Shown here: one piece after another, positions 23,753 to 32,131 of the stretch
Layout: every line of letters begins with the position of its first letter
Numbering within the stretch: position 1 is the stretch's first letter
Assembly (NCBI RefSeq): GCF_030908465.1
Contig: NZ_CP133078.1
Coordinates: forward strand, 2,852,001 to 2,916,000
DNA: 64,000 nt
DNA from: Anaerotignum sp. MB30-C6
GTDB lineage: Bacteria > Bacillota > Clostridia > Lachnospirales > Anaerotignaceae
Direction of reading: 5' to 3'
The notes under the pieces: model-generated
Told to the model about the DNA's origin: nothing
What the model saw: the letters and a program-made list of their open reading frames with translations, nothing else
Database searches by the model: none
Made by a program: the position numbers and the translations under genes

Positions 23753-25612
23753 TTAAAAAGGAACCTCTTCCGAATCGTCATTTATAACCGTAAAAGCGTT
23801 TTCAATTTCGGCTGTATAGATGCAAACACAAGGAATTCTTTTGTTAAAGCCTTTGATTTGCTTTCTTTTCGTTGTCCTCTGGTCGTCATAGGCGATTTTT
23901 CCGTTCCTTTTCGCCCAGCTAAGAAAAGCGGCACTGTTAAATCCCTCGTTTTTCAGTTCCCTGTCAAACACTGACTTAATGATGTAAACGCAGTCCGTTT
24001 CAGTGACTCCCCACACCTCCCCAGCATACTCTCCGAAGTCGTCTGGATTAAATTTCTTAGGGTTCCTTCCCACCAACTCAAATATGAATTGATAGGCTCT
24101 TTCGTTCACATCTACGTCTTTTCGGTTCACCATGATTTTCTTCATATCATTGACGGTGAGATATTTGCCATCTTTAAAAATTAAGTCAGTAGCAATCCTG
24201 TCAGCGGCTAAAATTGCACTAGCTGAACCCGCCTGTTTGTCTGTACTGTCTGAATTGATTAGCTGTTTAAAATAATCACGCTGATTTCGTTGTGCTAGCC
24301 CCACGCCACCATCCTGCAGGAATTCAATAAACTCTCTCCCTGCAAATCCGTAATTCTTCGTTATCACATCGCACATTCCAGGCAAATCAGTGTAAACTTT
24401 TTCTTCGCACTCAAATTCTATAATTCTATTAATCGCTCCACCGCCGCTATTAGAATTGCTTATCGGATGCTCGCCATTGGTTATGATACAATTCTTCCAA
24501 GTTTGATTACGTTGTAGTCCACCTGTTTTCGCTCCTCTTGCCTTTCCTACGCCCTCGGTAAGTTGGTATATAATCTTGTCAAAATCCTTGATGCCCTGAG
24601 AGGACTGAATTTGCAACTCATCCAGGCACACTGGCAAACTGTTTAGAAAACCAGCCTGCAACTCTTGGGCTACTGAGGTGCTATTAAAAGTTGTTATGTA
24701 TTCGCCCATTTTCGGGGATGCCCATACACTAGCTGCAATCATTAAACCAACAGTTTTGCCTACCTCTGTTCCACCCCATGCATGGACGAAAAATGGTAAT
24801 AAGCCACACGGCCCTACTAAAACGCTTGCAAAACTCGCTGCTAAGAAAATCCTTCCTGTTAGGCTCGTTGCTCGCATCTTTAACATGATTTCTTTCCATT
24901 CATTATAGGAACCCTCTTGCTTTACAGAATTAAAAATATGTCTAAAACTCTGTTCTCCATCAAATTCAAGGTTTTCAACGTAAGGACTGAAGCCGTGCTC
25001 ACCAACCCAGCCAAGCCGTCCGACTGATTTCTGCTCTGGGATTTGTTCGTAGTTTAACTGCTCAATTTCCAACAGGTACGTACTCAAGCCTTTTGCGTTT
25101 TCGCTATTAACGAACACGCCATTTGCCGCAAGCTGTAAAATGCCACTGCTACTCGCAAGCATCGTCTTTTCGGCTATTAACGTGCGCCAGAACCGCCCTT
25201 TTTTATAGGCAATCCTTAGCCTTTCCTCGCCGCTATCTATATTGACAAGCCTCTGAATTGGCATAATTGGGTGCTTACAAACGTCAACTTCGCAGCCAAA
25301 CTTATCCTCATAAACTATCCCGTAGTCGTCAGCAATATATTTACCGCTCATCAGCTCTAATTCTTGCCCCTCAAAATTGGTGGCATTGTCAAAACTTACT
25401 CCCTTAGCCGCCTGAACTGTTTCTAGGTATGCATTCCACAGCCCCATAAAGCCACGTATCCCAACAGCTGCAGCCTTTTGTTTCATTTGCTCTCGCATCT
25501 GGGAAAGCATAAATTTATTGTCTTTGAATTTGTAAAGAAACTCATAAGGCATTGATGAATTGGTAAAATCCTCCGCTGTATAATCAGGTATTTTTATTTC
25601 GTTCTTTCCCAT
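23753..25612 (-). CDS. DUF927-type replication helicase/primase-associated ATPase
   Basis: The 619-residue protein has a P-loop ATPase core: Walker A GGTEVGKT at about 280-287 and Walker B PVCLDELQ near 328-334. Segments 'NCIITNGEHPISNSNSGG' and NRIIEFECEEKVY are typical of DUF927/VirE-type replication ATPases (superfamily 3-like helicases). It overlaps a CHC2 zinc-finger primase-domain gene, so helicase and primase parts are encoded separately. The origin-like repeats directly after its stop suggest it initiates phage replication there. Confidence 0.88.
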   Translation of the reverse strand: MGKNEIKIPDYTAEDFTNSSMPYEFLYKFKDNKFMLSQMREQMKQKAAAVGIRGFMGLWNAYLETVQAAKGVSFDNATNFEGQELELMSGKYIADDYGIVYEDKFGCEVDVCKHPIMPIQRLVNIDSGEERLRIAYKKGRFWRTLIAEKTMLASSSGILQLAANGVFVNSENAKGLSTYLLEIEQLNYEQIPEQKSVGRLGWVGEHGFSPYVENLEFDGEQSFRHIFNSVKQEGSYNEWKEIMLKMRATSLTGRIFLAASFASVLVGPCGLLPFFVHAWGGTEVGKTVGLMIAASVWASPKMGEYITTFNSTSVAQELQAGFLNSLPVCLDELQIQSSQGIKDFDKIIYQLTEGVGKARGAKTGGLQRNQTWKNCIITNGEHPISNSNSGGGAINRIIEFECEEKVYTDLPGMCDVITKNYGFAGREFIEFLQDGGVGLAQRNQRDYFKQLINSDSTDKQAGSASAILAADRIATDLIFKDGKYLTVNDMKKIMVNRKDVDVNERAYQFIFELVGRNPKKFNPDDFGEYAGEVWGVTETDCVYIIKSVFDRELKNEGFNSAAFLSWAKRNGKIAYDDQRTTKRKQIKGFNKRIPCVCIYTAEIENAFTVINDDSEEVPF

Positions 25613-26156
25613 TCATCCACCTCTCAATTTCTGCACAATCAAGCCTGTATCTGACCTCGCTTATATTCTGAATAGCCTCGATAAATAGTGGATGCGGTTC
25701 TTCATCCATGCTTTTAGGTGCATAATGCACCTTCTGAAACTCAAGCCTGTGATACTCGTCGAAGCAATCCCAGAAATATTTGTCCTGCTTTTGCCTTTCT
25801 TCTTCTTGCTGTTTTCGCTTCTTTTTACGCTCAATGTCGGCCCTTATCATCTCTCTCCGCTGGGCAACCGAAATCTTTTTGCCAATCGGTAGCATTAGAT
25901 TAAAATCGCCGTTCATTTTGGTTATAGCCTGCTCAAAGCTAATACTATAAAGCATCATAACGAACTTAATTACGTCGCCACCTGCCCCGCATCCAAAACA
26001 ATGAAATCCTTTATCGCCATCGTAAATCTTAAGACTTGATGTTTTTTCTTTATGAAAAGGGCAATTTATAAACCCTGCTCTATTCGGCTCATGTCCGTAA
26101 CGACTTGCAACGTCAGCCATGGTCAGCCGCTCTTTTATTTCCTCGGCATAATTCAT
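25584..26156 (-). CDS. DnaG-type CHC2 zinc-finger protein (primase module)
   Basis: The 190-residue protein carries the CHC2 zinc finger of bacterial primases: C32, H35, C53, C56 in 'INCPFHKEKTSS' and FHCFGCGAGGDVI. The catalytic TOPRIM domain is absent, and a K/R/Q-rich helical C-terminus follows. Stand-alone CHC2 proteins are paired with phage helicases, as here (29-base overlap with the DUF927 gene). It probably reads template DNA for primer synthesis or loading. Confidence 0.9.
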   Translation of the reverse strand: MNYAEEIKERLTMADVASRYGHEPNRAGFINCPFHKEKTSSLKIYDGDKGFHCFGCGAGGDVIKFVMMLYSISFEQAITKMNGDFNLMLPIGKKISVAQRREMIRADIERKKKRKQQEEERQKQDKYFWDCFDEYHRLEFQKVHYAPKSMDEEPHPLFIEAIQNISEVRYRLDCAEIERWMNGKERNKNT

Positions 26157-26690
26157 TTACTCACCGCCTAACAACTCAATCACCCTTAACCCTGCTTCCT
26201 CTGGCTTGCAGAACTCAAATTTCACGCCGTATTTATATTCCATGGAAGTCAGAATCTTTGCTAACTGACGCCCCGTGGTAGCCTTGGGCGACTTCTTTAA
26301 TCGCCAGTTGTACCATTTGTATAGGTCGTTGATACAGGTCACGCCGTCGGCGTTTTCGATTAACACAAACAGTTTAATGCCGTTGTTCTGTGCAAGAATC
26401 AACTCGTCCCTGAATCTTCCATGGCTCTTTCCAACAACATTCGTTATAATTTCAAGAATGTCTTTTTTTGTATCAACCGCAATGCTGTGCGTTCCAAGAA
26501 GGTCCATCTTTTTGACGTCTTTTTTCTGCTTGCTCTTGCGACTGATAACGTCCTGAACCTTTTCATTTAAGGCTATGTAATCACCGCATGGGAGAGGCTG
26601 CCTTGTGTAGGCAACCCCCAGCTTGTCCCATTGCTTGTGCTTTAACTCGTGCTTTCCTTCTTTTTGTCCTTTGTCCTCTACAATTACCAA
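26157..26690 (-). CDS. ERCC4-type structure-specific nuclease
   Basis: The 177-residue product begins VIVEDKGQKEGKHELKH, has the 'GDYIALNEKVQDVISRKSKQ' region and SIAVDTKKDILEIITNVVG. These correspond to the ERCC4 nuclease fold (Mus81/XPF-like), where the strand carrying the acidic pair is in SIAVDTKKD. Phage copies act on branched DNA. Starts with TTG after GGGGTGAT. In the same operon as SSB and the RecB-like nuclease, pointing to recombination or replication-fork processing. Confidence 0.8.
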   Translation of the reverse strand: MVIVEDKGQKEGKHELKHKQWDKLGVAYTRQPLPCGDYIALNEKVQDVISRKSKQKKDVKKMDLLGTHSIAVDTKKDILEIITNVVGKSHGRFRDELILAQNNGIKLFVLIENADGVTCINDLYKWYNWRLKKSPKATTGRQLAKILTSMEYKYGVKFEFCKPEEAGLRVIELLGGE

Positions 26691-26701
26691 AATATCACCC
26701 C

Positions 26702-27130
26702 TTAAAACGGAAGATCATCATCGTTGACCGATTCATCTATCGGATAAAAACCGTCGCTCGGTGCGCTTGTATCTGGTTGAGAATTGCTCGATGCCCTATT
26801 TTGCGTTTCACTCTTGCCTCCGCAGAAATAATGTTCCTCTGCTACGACCTCAGTTGCATAGCGTTTCTTCCCCTCATTGTCCTCCCATGAGCGCACTTGG
26901 ATTCTTCCGACAACCTGTATCATATTGCCCTTGTGCAACCAGTCTTCAGCGAATTCTCCATTTTTTCCGATTGCTACTATATTGATAAAGTCAACGTCAG
27001 GTTGACCTTGCTGTTTAAATCTGCGATTGACCGCCAAGGTATAATTAGCTACTGCAACAGGGCTTGCTCCCTGTGAATATCTGATTTCTGGATCACGTAC
27101 TAGGCGGCCCATTAGAATTGATTTATTCAT
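26702..27130 (-). CDS. ssb: Single-stranded DNA-binding protein
   Basis: The ATG at 27130 (RBS AAAGGGGAAAG) gives 142 residues. Hallmarks: MNKSILMGRLVRDPEIRYSQ, 'AVANYTLAVNRRF' and VDFINIVAIGKNGEFAEDWL of the OB fold, and the acidic tail ending in DDDLPF, the peptide that binds partner proteins. Expected to coat single strands in phage replication and recombination. Confidence 0.97.
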   Translation of the reverse strand: MNKSILMGRLVRDPEIRYSQGASPVAVANYTLAVNRRFKQQGQPDVDFINIVAIGKNGEFAEDWLHKGNMIQVVGRIQVRSWEDNEGKKRYATEVVAEEHYFCGGKSETQNRASSNSQPDTSAPSDGFYPIDESVNDDDLPF

Positions 27131-27143
27131 TTTCTTTCCCCTT

Positions 27144-27914
27144 TCACACTTCCATGTATAAATCAGCCGCATTGATTACCTCAAAATGCTTTGTAGCCTT
27201 GCAAAAATCACACTTTCCGCATCTTATCGGTTTCTCAATGCCTTTTTTGATATTGTCATAATGCCGAACCAGTCCTCTAAAATAAGACAGCCTTTCGTCA
27301 AGAAACTCTTGCGGCATAATCAAGCCCTGAATATCTGTGGTCTTTTCCTTTGTTGCCGCAGCTATGTAGAATGGCAGTAGTTCACCTGTGAATTGACGTA
27401 CAATCTCTTGATATACAGCAGCTTGCAAATCATACCCCCATGCTTCAAAATATGGCATTTTTTGACCATCTTTCCAAATTGGTGCGAAATCTTTCATAAC
27501 CTTTAAATCAACAATCTTTTCATCTGGAAAGTAAGAATCAATTTTGATTTTTACAGGAACGCCCTCAATTTCACCCTTCATGATTACTTGCTTTTCGCCA
27601 GATAGAAACTTCATGAATTCTGAATCGCTTTCAATGCGGTTGATAATTTCATTAGCTTTTTTATATTCCGCTCTCAAATCACCTTTTAGCGTAAATATTG
27701 CAGGGTTTTGCGCTTTGAAAACATCCAATGTTCCTTCAAAGTGAGCATCCACATAGGAACCAACCAGCAAAGCCACGGTTTTTTCTTCGTCAAACTCGCA
27801 TTTGGCTTTTGCAAGTCCCCCAGCTTCACATTCTTCAAATGCTTTAAACTGAGATACGCCCATATATTTCATACTTGCTTCTTTTGAGAAGTAGTTTTCA
27901 GCCGTTAAAATCAT
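27144..27914 (-). CDS. PD-(D/E)XK exonuclease (PDDEXK/DUF3799-like)
   Basis: The 256-residue protein starts with YMGVSQFKAFEECEAGGLAK, has 'LLVGSYVDAHFEG', the motif pair KIKIDSYFPDEKIVDLKVMK (Asp...Asp-x-Lys of a RecB/lambda-exonuclease-like active site), a PYFEAWGYDLQAAVYQE helix and a cysteine pair CGKCDFCK at the end. This is a phage exonuclease type. It overlaps the AAA ATPase gene by four bases, suggesting a nuclease-ATPase partnership in recombination. Confidence 0.88.
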   Translation of the reverse strand: MILTAENYFSKEASMKYMGVSQFKAFEECEAGGLAKAKCEFDEEKTVALLVGSYVDAHFEGTLDVFKAQNPAIFTLKGDLRAEYKKANEIINRIESDSEFMKFLSGEKQVIMKGEIEGVPVKIKIDSYFPDEKIVDLKVMKDFAPIWKDGQKMPYFEAWGYDLQAAVYQEIVRQFTGELLPFYIAAATKEKTTDIQGLIMPQEFLDERLSYFRGLVRHYDNIKKGIEKPIRCGKCDFCKATKHFEVINAADLYMEV

Positions 27915-29341
27915 AATTCAGTTACCTCCAAGCAATCATCATCCGTTGTGCGGGTAGCAATGAACTGCAAGCCCTTTTCCTTGCACTTCTGATAAAGGCT
28001 TGTCCTATTGGCTTCTGATAGCTTCTCAGCCCCATCAATCAAGATAATCTGCAATGCGTTTGGCCTGCTAATTGCCACGTCTACACACAGACCAAGTTTT
28101 TCTCCCTCTGACAGATTGGAAACGGGCAATCCATTGATAAGAGGAATGCCATTCTCAACAGTCAGCCCAACAACGGGAATTGTGGCAGTCTTTAAAATTT
28201 CACCCGGCAATTCTCTTGCAAGTTCAATCTTTTGTGTAAGGGTTTCAGATTTTTCTTGAAGGACTTCAATTTCATCCTGCATTTTACGCATACGGTTATA
28301 TTCGTTCAGGTGCTTAATCATTTCGGATGCAGTTTGCAGTTCTTCTTCCTTTTCTTTGACTGGGATTTCTTCCAATGCGGCGTACTTTTCTGCAATCTGC
28401 ATATCCTCGCCAAGCTTAGCTTTTTTTGTTTCAAATGCCTGTTCTGCAAGCTTTTTTTTGTCAATCAATTTTTCATCAATAGTTTTTTGCTTGTCCTCTG
28501 CGGCTGCCAATTCTGCCTTTAAGCGTTCGATTGTGCCAGCCAATGCTTCTTTCTCTTGTGCAATGGCTCTCTCGGCACTGGAAACTTCAATTTCCATTTC
28601 AGCCTCATAACCTCTGATTTTGTTATCATAAGAATCCTTGAAAGTCTTGGCACGCTGAATTTTATTGTTCTTTTCTTTTGCCCTTGACAGTTCATCGTAA
28701 CCACTGGATAGGTCATAATTCGCCCACGTTGCAGCGTTATAATTCTCAGGTAAATCCTTTGCGATTGCCTCCACAACAGCCTTTTTACTCTTGATATCCC
28801 TGTTTGTATCCTGTCTGCGGGTAAAGTAAACGCCCTTTTCTGACTGAATGTCATGCAAAACTTGCAAGATATTTTGCTGATAGTCCACGCCCTCTGGGAT
28901 TTCGCCGAACTTCTCACGGATCCAATTCAAGTCCCAAGCAAATTCAATCAGGTCAAGGATGATTCTGTTCTGTTCCTCCTTTTTCATGCTTGCAAACTCA
29001 ACTGGATTCAACTGCAACGGTGTAAAAATATCCTGCAAGAAACTTTCTGGACGTTGCACAGTGTATCCGTTTTCCTTAATAGATTTATAGTCAACCTGAG
29101 TCGTTCTTTTCTTTCTGTTAATAGAAAGGCCTGTATCTGTCTCAATCAGGATTTCACCTTCCTCGGCACCGTCCTTAATTATGTAATCTCTATTGGATGA
29201 ATTGGTAAGAGCGTATATGATGGCATCCAAGACAGAAGTTTTCCCACTGCCATTAGGACCAGTCAATTCAATGCTTTTGCCATCCAACTGCTTTTCTGTG
29301 ATACCAAACAAATTCTTTATGTGAATCTTAGTTGTTTTCAT
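27911..29341 (-). CDS. SbcC/Rad50-like AAA ATPase (recombination)
   Basis: The 476-residue protein has Walker A GPNGSGKT at residues 28-35 within IELTGPNGSGKTSVLDAI, a long coiled coil (about residues 170-370, rich in E/K/A/Q), and a C-terminal signature 'LSEGEKLGLCVDVAI' followed by a Walker B ILIDGAEKL. It matches short Rad50/SbcC-like phage ATPases. No zinc hook (CxxC) is seen at the apex. It probably works with the adjacent nuclease on DNA ends. Confidence 0.9.
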   Translation of the reverse strand: MKTTKIHIKNLFGITEKQLDGKSIELTGPNGSGKTSVLDAIIYALTNSSNRDYIIKDGAEEGEILIETDTGLSINRKKRTTQVDYKSIKENGYTVQRPESFLQDIFTPLQLNPVEFASMKKEEQNRIILDLIEFAWDLNWIREKFGEIPEGVDYQQNILQVLHDIQSEKGVYFTRRQDTNRDIKSKKAVVEAIAKDLPENYNAATWANYDLSSGYDELSRAKEKNNKIQRAKTFKDSYDNKIRGYEAEMEIEVSSAERAIAQEKEALAGTIERLKAELAAAEDKQKTIDEKLIDKKKLAEQAFETKKAKLGEDMQIAEKYAALEEIPVKEKEEELQTASEMIKHLNEYNRMRKMQDEIEVLQEKSETLTQKIELARELPGEILKTATIPVVGLTVENGIPLINGLPVSNLSEGEKLGLCVDVAISRPNALQIILIDGAEKLSEANRTSLYQKCKEKGLQFIATRTTDDDCLEVTEL

Positions 29342-29876
29342 TTACTTCCTCCTGTCCGCTCTTTGCCTCTTTTGCCATTTCTGCCGCACAATCTGAGCAT
29401 AATGCTTTACCATATTTTGATTTTGTGTATTCCGCCAATTGCTCTGTTGTCATTTTATCGAACGGCTTGATATTGTTTCCGCACTTTTCGCACGGAATAG
29501 GCTTGCCCTGTACTGGCTGACTGTTCTGCCTTGGTGCAAACGGTCTAACCCTTAATGCGGCCACAACCTCGCCAAACGCCCTCACTTTAGGGTCTATGTA
29601 GAGCTGGATTCTTGCACCCTTCCACTTTTCAACCAACTTTTCTCCTGTGACTTTCGCAATTGCCTTGGAATTAGTTACGTTAAGAATCATTGGCTTGCAG
29701 TTCTCTACGAAATGAATTACTATTTTTTCAGCCGAGCCATCTGCATTTTTAACAGATTCCTTTGTAACTGCCGCAATCGTTACGGTAACCTCTTGGCCGC
29801 TTGCAAAATCAGCCTCGCCCAAATATTTAGGGTCAGAAACAAGCTTCTTCCAATGTCCCGTCACTTCATTCTTCAT
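29328..29876 (-). CDS. Phage early protein with C-terminal zinc-binding motif
   Basis: The ATG at 29876 follows GGAAGGTG and gives 182 residues. The N-terminal half is beta-rich and includes YLGEADFASGQEVTVTIAAV and PMILNVTNSKAIAKVTGE. Near the C-terminus CEKCGNNIKPFD and 'ALCSDCAAEM' form a split CxxC...CxxC zinc site. It precedes the ATPase gene with a 14-base overlap, and overlaps the upstream small gene by 11. Conserved among phage recombination modules; activity not known. Confidence 0.78.
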   Translation of the reverse strand: MKNEVTGHWKKLVSDPKYLGEADFASGQEVTVTIAAVTKESVKNADGSAEKIVIHFVENCKPMILNVTNSKAIAKVTGEKLVEKWKGARIQLYIDPKVRAFGEVVAALRVRPFAPRQNSQPVQGKPIPCEKCGNNIKPFDKMTTEQLAEYTKSKYGKALCSDCAAEMAKEAKSGQEEVNENN

Positions 29877-30039
29877 GAGTATCACCTTCCTCAGATTCCT
29901 CGATCTCGCCACTCAAAATCGCCTTGATTTCTTCCGCTGTGGCGTATTTTCTCAATGAAGTATAAGCAATCAAGGCCTTGACCCTGCCGCTCTGCTCCCA
30001 TAATTCTTGTAAATCATTTTCAGGTACCAAACTATCCAT
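29866..30039 (-). CDS. Small acidic phage protein, 57 aa
   Basis: A 57-codon ORF starting with ATG and preceded by AAGGAGGATTGTC. It contains 'LRKYATAEEIKAILSGE' and a very acidic tail. The stop overlaps the next gene's ATG. Good ribosome site and tight packing make it likely real. Unrecognised. Confidence 0.65.
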   Translation of the reverse strand: MDSLVPENDLQELWEQSGRVKALIAYTSLRKYATAEEIKAILSGEIEESEEGDTHEE

Positions 30040-30082
30040 TGACAATCCTCCTTTTTTCTGATACTTTAAAGTTGATTATTTG

Positions 30083-30370
30083 TCAGTGTCCCCTTCTGGA
30101 ATGGCCGTTCCTTGGGGACGTTTTTATATTGTCTGTAATATCTACAAACTGTTTCACCCAAACCGCCGTAAACACTACGATTAAAAAATATCTCAATGCT
30201 AACCGATGCGGTAAGACTGCATATAGGGCGTGTATAACGGCTATGTTAACCGTGATTGCAAACAGCCATATAATAAGTATCTTTGCTGACTGGATAAGCC
30301 TAGCACGCTTACAACGGCTCATGCGTCGATATGTATTGCGGCTGATTAATTCAACGTCCTTATCGCTCAT
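30083..30370 (-). CDS. Small phage membrane protein, 95 aa
   Basis: The ATG at 30370 follows GGGGTGACTTC and overlaps the Spo0A-like gene end by 11 bases. The product has a basic N-terminal part and two hydrophobic stretches (about residues 32-52 and 60-76), then a positively charged tail (RNGHSRRGH). Function unknown; location directly behind the Spo0A-like domain gene may be functionally relevant. Confidence 0.65.
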   Translation of the reverse strand: MSDKDVELISRNTYRRMSRCKRARLIQSAKILIIWLFAITVNIAVIHALYAVLPHRLALRYFLIVVFTAVWVKQFVDITDNIKTSPRNGHSRRGH

Positions 30371-30719
30371 TGAAGTCACCCCAAATTCTGTAATGCTCTG
30401 CAACTCCTGCGATAAATTCACCAACAGTTGCTTTGTTTTTATTCACGTTCTGAACTAAAATTATTGAGTTCAATAACTCTTTGTTACCTTTGTAATACGC
30501 TGTTTCTATCGCATGGCGCATGGCTCTTTCTGCTCTTGATGGGGTTGTACCGTGTTGCGCTGCTACCATGGGATACAAAGACTTTGTGAGCATACGCCAG
30601 CATGTAGTATCCTTAATCGCTATACTGATAGCAGTTTTTAAGTAGCTGTACCCCAAAATTGACGGACTAATTCCGAACTGCATGAGCAATTTTCCGATTT
30701 CATTTTCCTCTGCTTTCAT
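30360..30719 (-). CDS. Stand-alone Spo0A C-terminal DNA-binding domain protein
   Basis: This 119-residue protein matches the effector domain of the sporulation master regulator Spo0A across its length: GISPSILGYSYLKTAISIAI, then LTKSLYPMVAAQHGTTPSRA, then 'ERAMRHAIETAYYKGN', plus an AGVAEHYR end. The response-regulator receiver domain is missing, so activity would not depend on phosphorylation. It may bind 0A boxes (TGNCGAA-like) in host promoters, or be a phage-specific regulator. ATG overlaps the previous stop (ATGA). Confidence 0.88.
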   Translation of the reverse strand: MKAEENEIGKLLMQFGISPSILGYSYLKTAISIAIKDTTCWRMLTKSLYPMVAAQHGTTPSRAERAMRHAIETAYYKGNKELLNSIILVQNVNKNKATVGEFIAGVAEHYRIWGDFNER

Positions 30720-31477
30720 TTGATTTCCTCCTTGTAAAATTTTTTTAACTCCGCCTTAGTAACACAACCAAGTTTAAATCTCTCAGCAAGTTCAAATATA
30801 CTTCCACTTTCTTTGAAAGGTTTATCTGTTTTTATCTGATATTCTTCTAGCCTTTTCCAGTAGGAAGGTAAAAATCTGTAAATATTGTAGAGTTCCTTCA
30901 AATTTTTATTGCCACAACACCAGCAAGATACTCTGTCCAATACGCTATAAAGTTCTATGTATTTGTCTGTTAATGGCTCATATTCAAGCCAATTCCAACC
31001 TTGGTCATAACAATATTGTAGACAATCTGCCTCAGTTAAGCCCCATTCATTTAGCCAATAGGCTTTATTGCTACCGACTCCTTTTTCTAGGCGTTCAGGC
31101 TCATCTTTGGCTATTCCGATAATTTGTAAGTTATCACCACAATACTTGTCCAATTGAGCAATTTTCTGCGTTGTTCCCCATCGACAGCCGTGCCATCCAC
31201 ACCACTCATAACCTTTTTTCTTGTTTCCGTTTCTCTGTATGTACTCTCTTTCCCATGCTAAAACCGGAAACTCAATAGCGGGGTGAATAGTTGTAAATCG
31301 GATGCCTTTTTGTTCGCATAGCTTTTTGGCCTTCTCAATATTTCTACGAACAGCTTGAAACTCCCATTCTCCAACATCGAAATATACTGCCTCATCAACC
31401 TTGTAGCCTTTTTCTATGGCAATTAACAGCAATGCCAAGCTATCTTTGCCTCCGCTTAGCTGTATTACATTTCCCAC
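30716..31477 (-). CDS. Phage PP-loop / PAPS-reductase-like protein
   Basis: The 253-residue product has the PP-loop motif SGGKDS at residues 8-13, a DVGEWEFQAVRRNIEKAKKL helix, the ATP-pyrophosphatase-type 'GYEWCGWHGCRWGTTQKI' segment, and a later cysteine cluster SCWCCGNKN. Members of this family activate a substrate with ATP; some join sulfur or nucleobase-modification pathways. No partner enzyme for DNA modification is visible. GTG start at 31477 after GGAGG. Overlaps the zinc-ribbon gene by 38 bases. Confidence 0.85.
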   Translation of the reverse strand: MGNVIQLSGGKDSLALLLIAIEKGYKVDEAVYFDVGEWEFQAVRRNIEKAKKLCEQKGIRFTTIHPAIEFPVLAWEREYIQRNGNKKKGYEWCGWHGCRWGTTQKIAQLDKYCGDNLQIIGIAKDEPERLEKGVGSNKAYWLNEWGLTEADCLQYCYDQGWNWLEYEPLTDKYIELYSVLDRVSCWCCGNKNLKELYNIYRFLPSYWKRLEEYQIKTDKPFKESGSIFELAERFKLGCVTKAELKKFYKEEIK

Positions 31478-31709
31478 CGCCTCCCTCCTTTCTCCTTCTA
31501 TTTACCCCGTGCCATGTTCCATAAAACATGTATGCGGAATAATCCAAATTGTTATCTACTGCATATTGCTTGTCTTTCTTACGATTGCATTCAGGGCATA
31601 AATAACCATGCCTTGTGTTAGCTGTCTTTGCTATGTTCCACCGTTCGCCGCACCGACTGCAACATATGTAACGATAGCCTACTCGCATCGGTGGGAGCTG
31701 GGTTGTCAT
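31440..31709 (-). CDS. Zinc-ribbon phage protein
   Basis: The 89-residue basic product contains CCSRCGERW and, 20 residues on, CPECNRKKD, a CxxC...CxxC zinc ribbon, then 'YSAYMFYGTWHGVNRRRKEG' and a basic, low-complexity tail. AGGAGGTGGAC precedes the ATG. Its overlap with the PP-loop gene suggests co-expression. Function not known. Confidence 0.72.
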   Translation of the reverse strand: MTTQLPPMRVGYRYICCSRCGERWNIAKTANTRHGYLCPECNRKKDKQYAVDNNLDYSAYMFYGTWHGVNRRRKEGGGGKCNTAKRRQR

Positions 31710-31711
31710 GT

Positions 31712-31741
31712 TTGTCCACCTCCTATGGAATATTTTGTAAT
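31712..31741 (+). promoter_or_regulatory. Candidate sigma-A promoter for the bactofilin-like gene
   Basis: TTGTCC (31712-31717) and TGTAAT (31736-31741) are separated by 18 bases; the pair is close to the consensus and points rightward toward the gene at 31805. It lies inside the leftward operon, so it would be antisense to the neighbouring zinc-ribbon region. Confidence 0.4.
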
Positions 31742-31804
31742 ATTGTGCTATCCTTTCCTTACAGGTATGCCAGTACCGAGTATGTAGAGAAAGGAGGAAA
31801 ACTT

Positions 31805-32131
31805 ATGCTATTTTCCAGTGACCACTCAATCAAAGATGTCTACTCATGCGACGAAATGATTGTTTCTAATTCAGCAACTATTGAAATCGCAGGCATATTA
31901 AATGGCGATGTTCACTTAACAGAATTATCAACGCTTGTCATCTCTGGCATAATGAACGGAGCGTTAACCGTTAACAAAGGCTGTACTGTTGAAATACATG
32001 GCATTCTAAATGCCAACGATATTAAAAACAATGGAGCTATAAAAATACACGGCATAGTCTCTTGTCCAAGCTTAGATATGAGTGGATTAACAATTTCAAA
32101 AAATGCAATAATAAACGGTAAGCAATATTAA
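31805..32131 (+). CDS. Bactofilin-like beta-helix protein encoded by prophage
   Basis: The ATG at 31805 has a near-perfect ribosome site (AAAGGAGG), giving 108 residues. Repeated units centred on GI (residues 30, 48, 66 and 83; period 17-18) read as IEIAGILNGDV, LVISGIMNGAL, VEIHGILNANDI and IKIHGIVSC. This is the signature of a right-handed beta-helix of the bactofilin type (polymer-forming cytoskeletal proteins). It is the only rightward gene within the leftward early region, so it may be expressed from the lysogen. Function in the phage is unknown. Confidence 0.8.
   Translation: MLFSSDHSIKDVYSCDEMIVSNSATIEIAGILNGDVHLTELSTLVISGIMNGALTVNKGCTVEIHGILNANDIKNNGAIKIHGIVSCPSLDMSGLTISKNAIINGKQY

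Noticed and set aside
30083..30424. Longer version of the 95-residue membrane protein
   Set aside because: It would begin deep inside the Spo0A-like gene and has no ribosome site; ATG at 30370 has GGGGTGAC.
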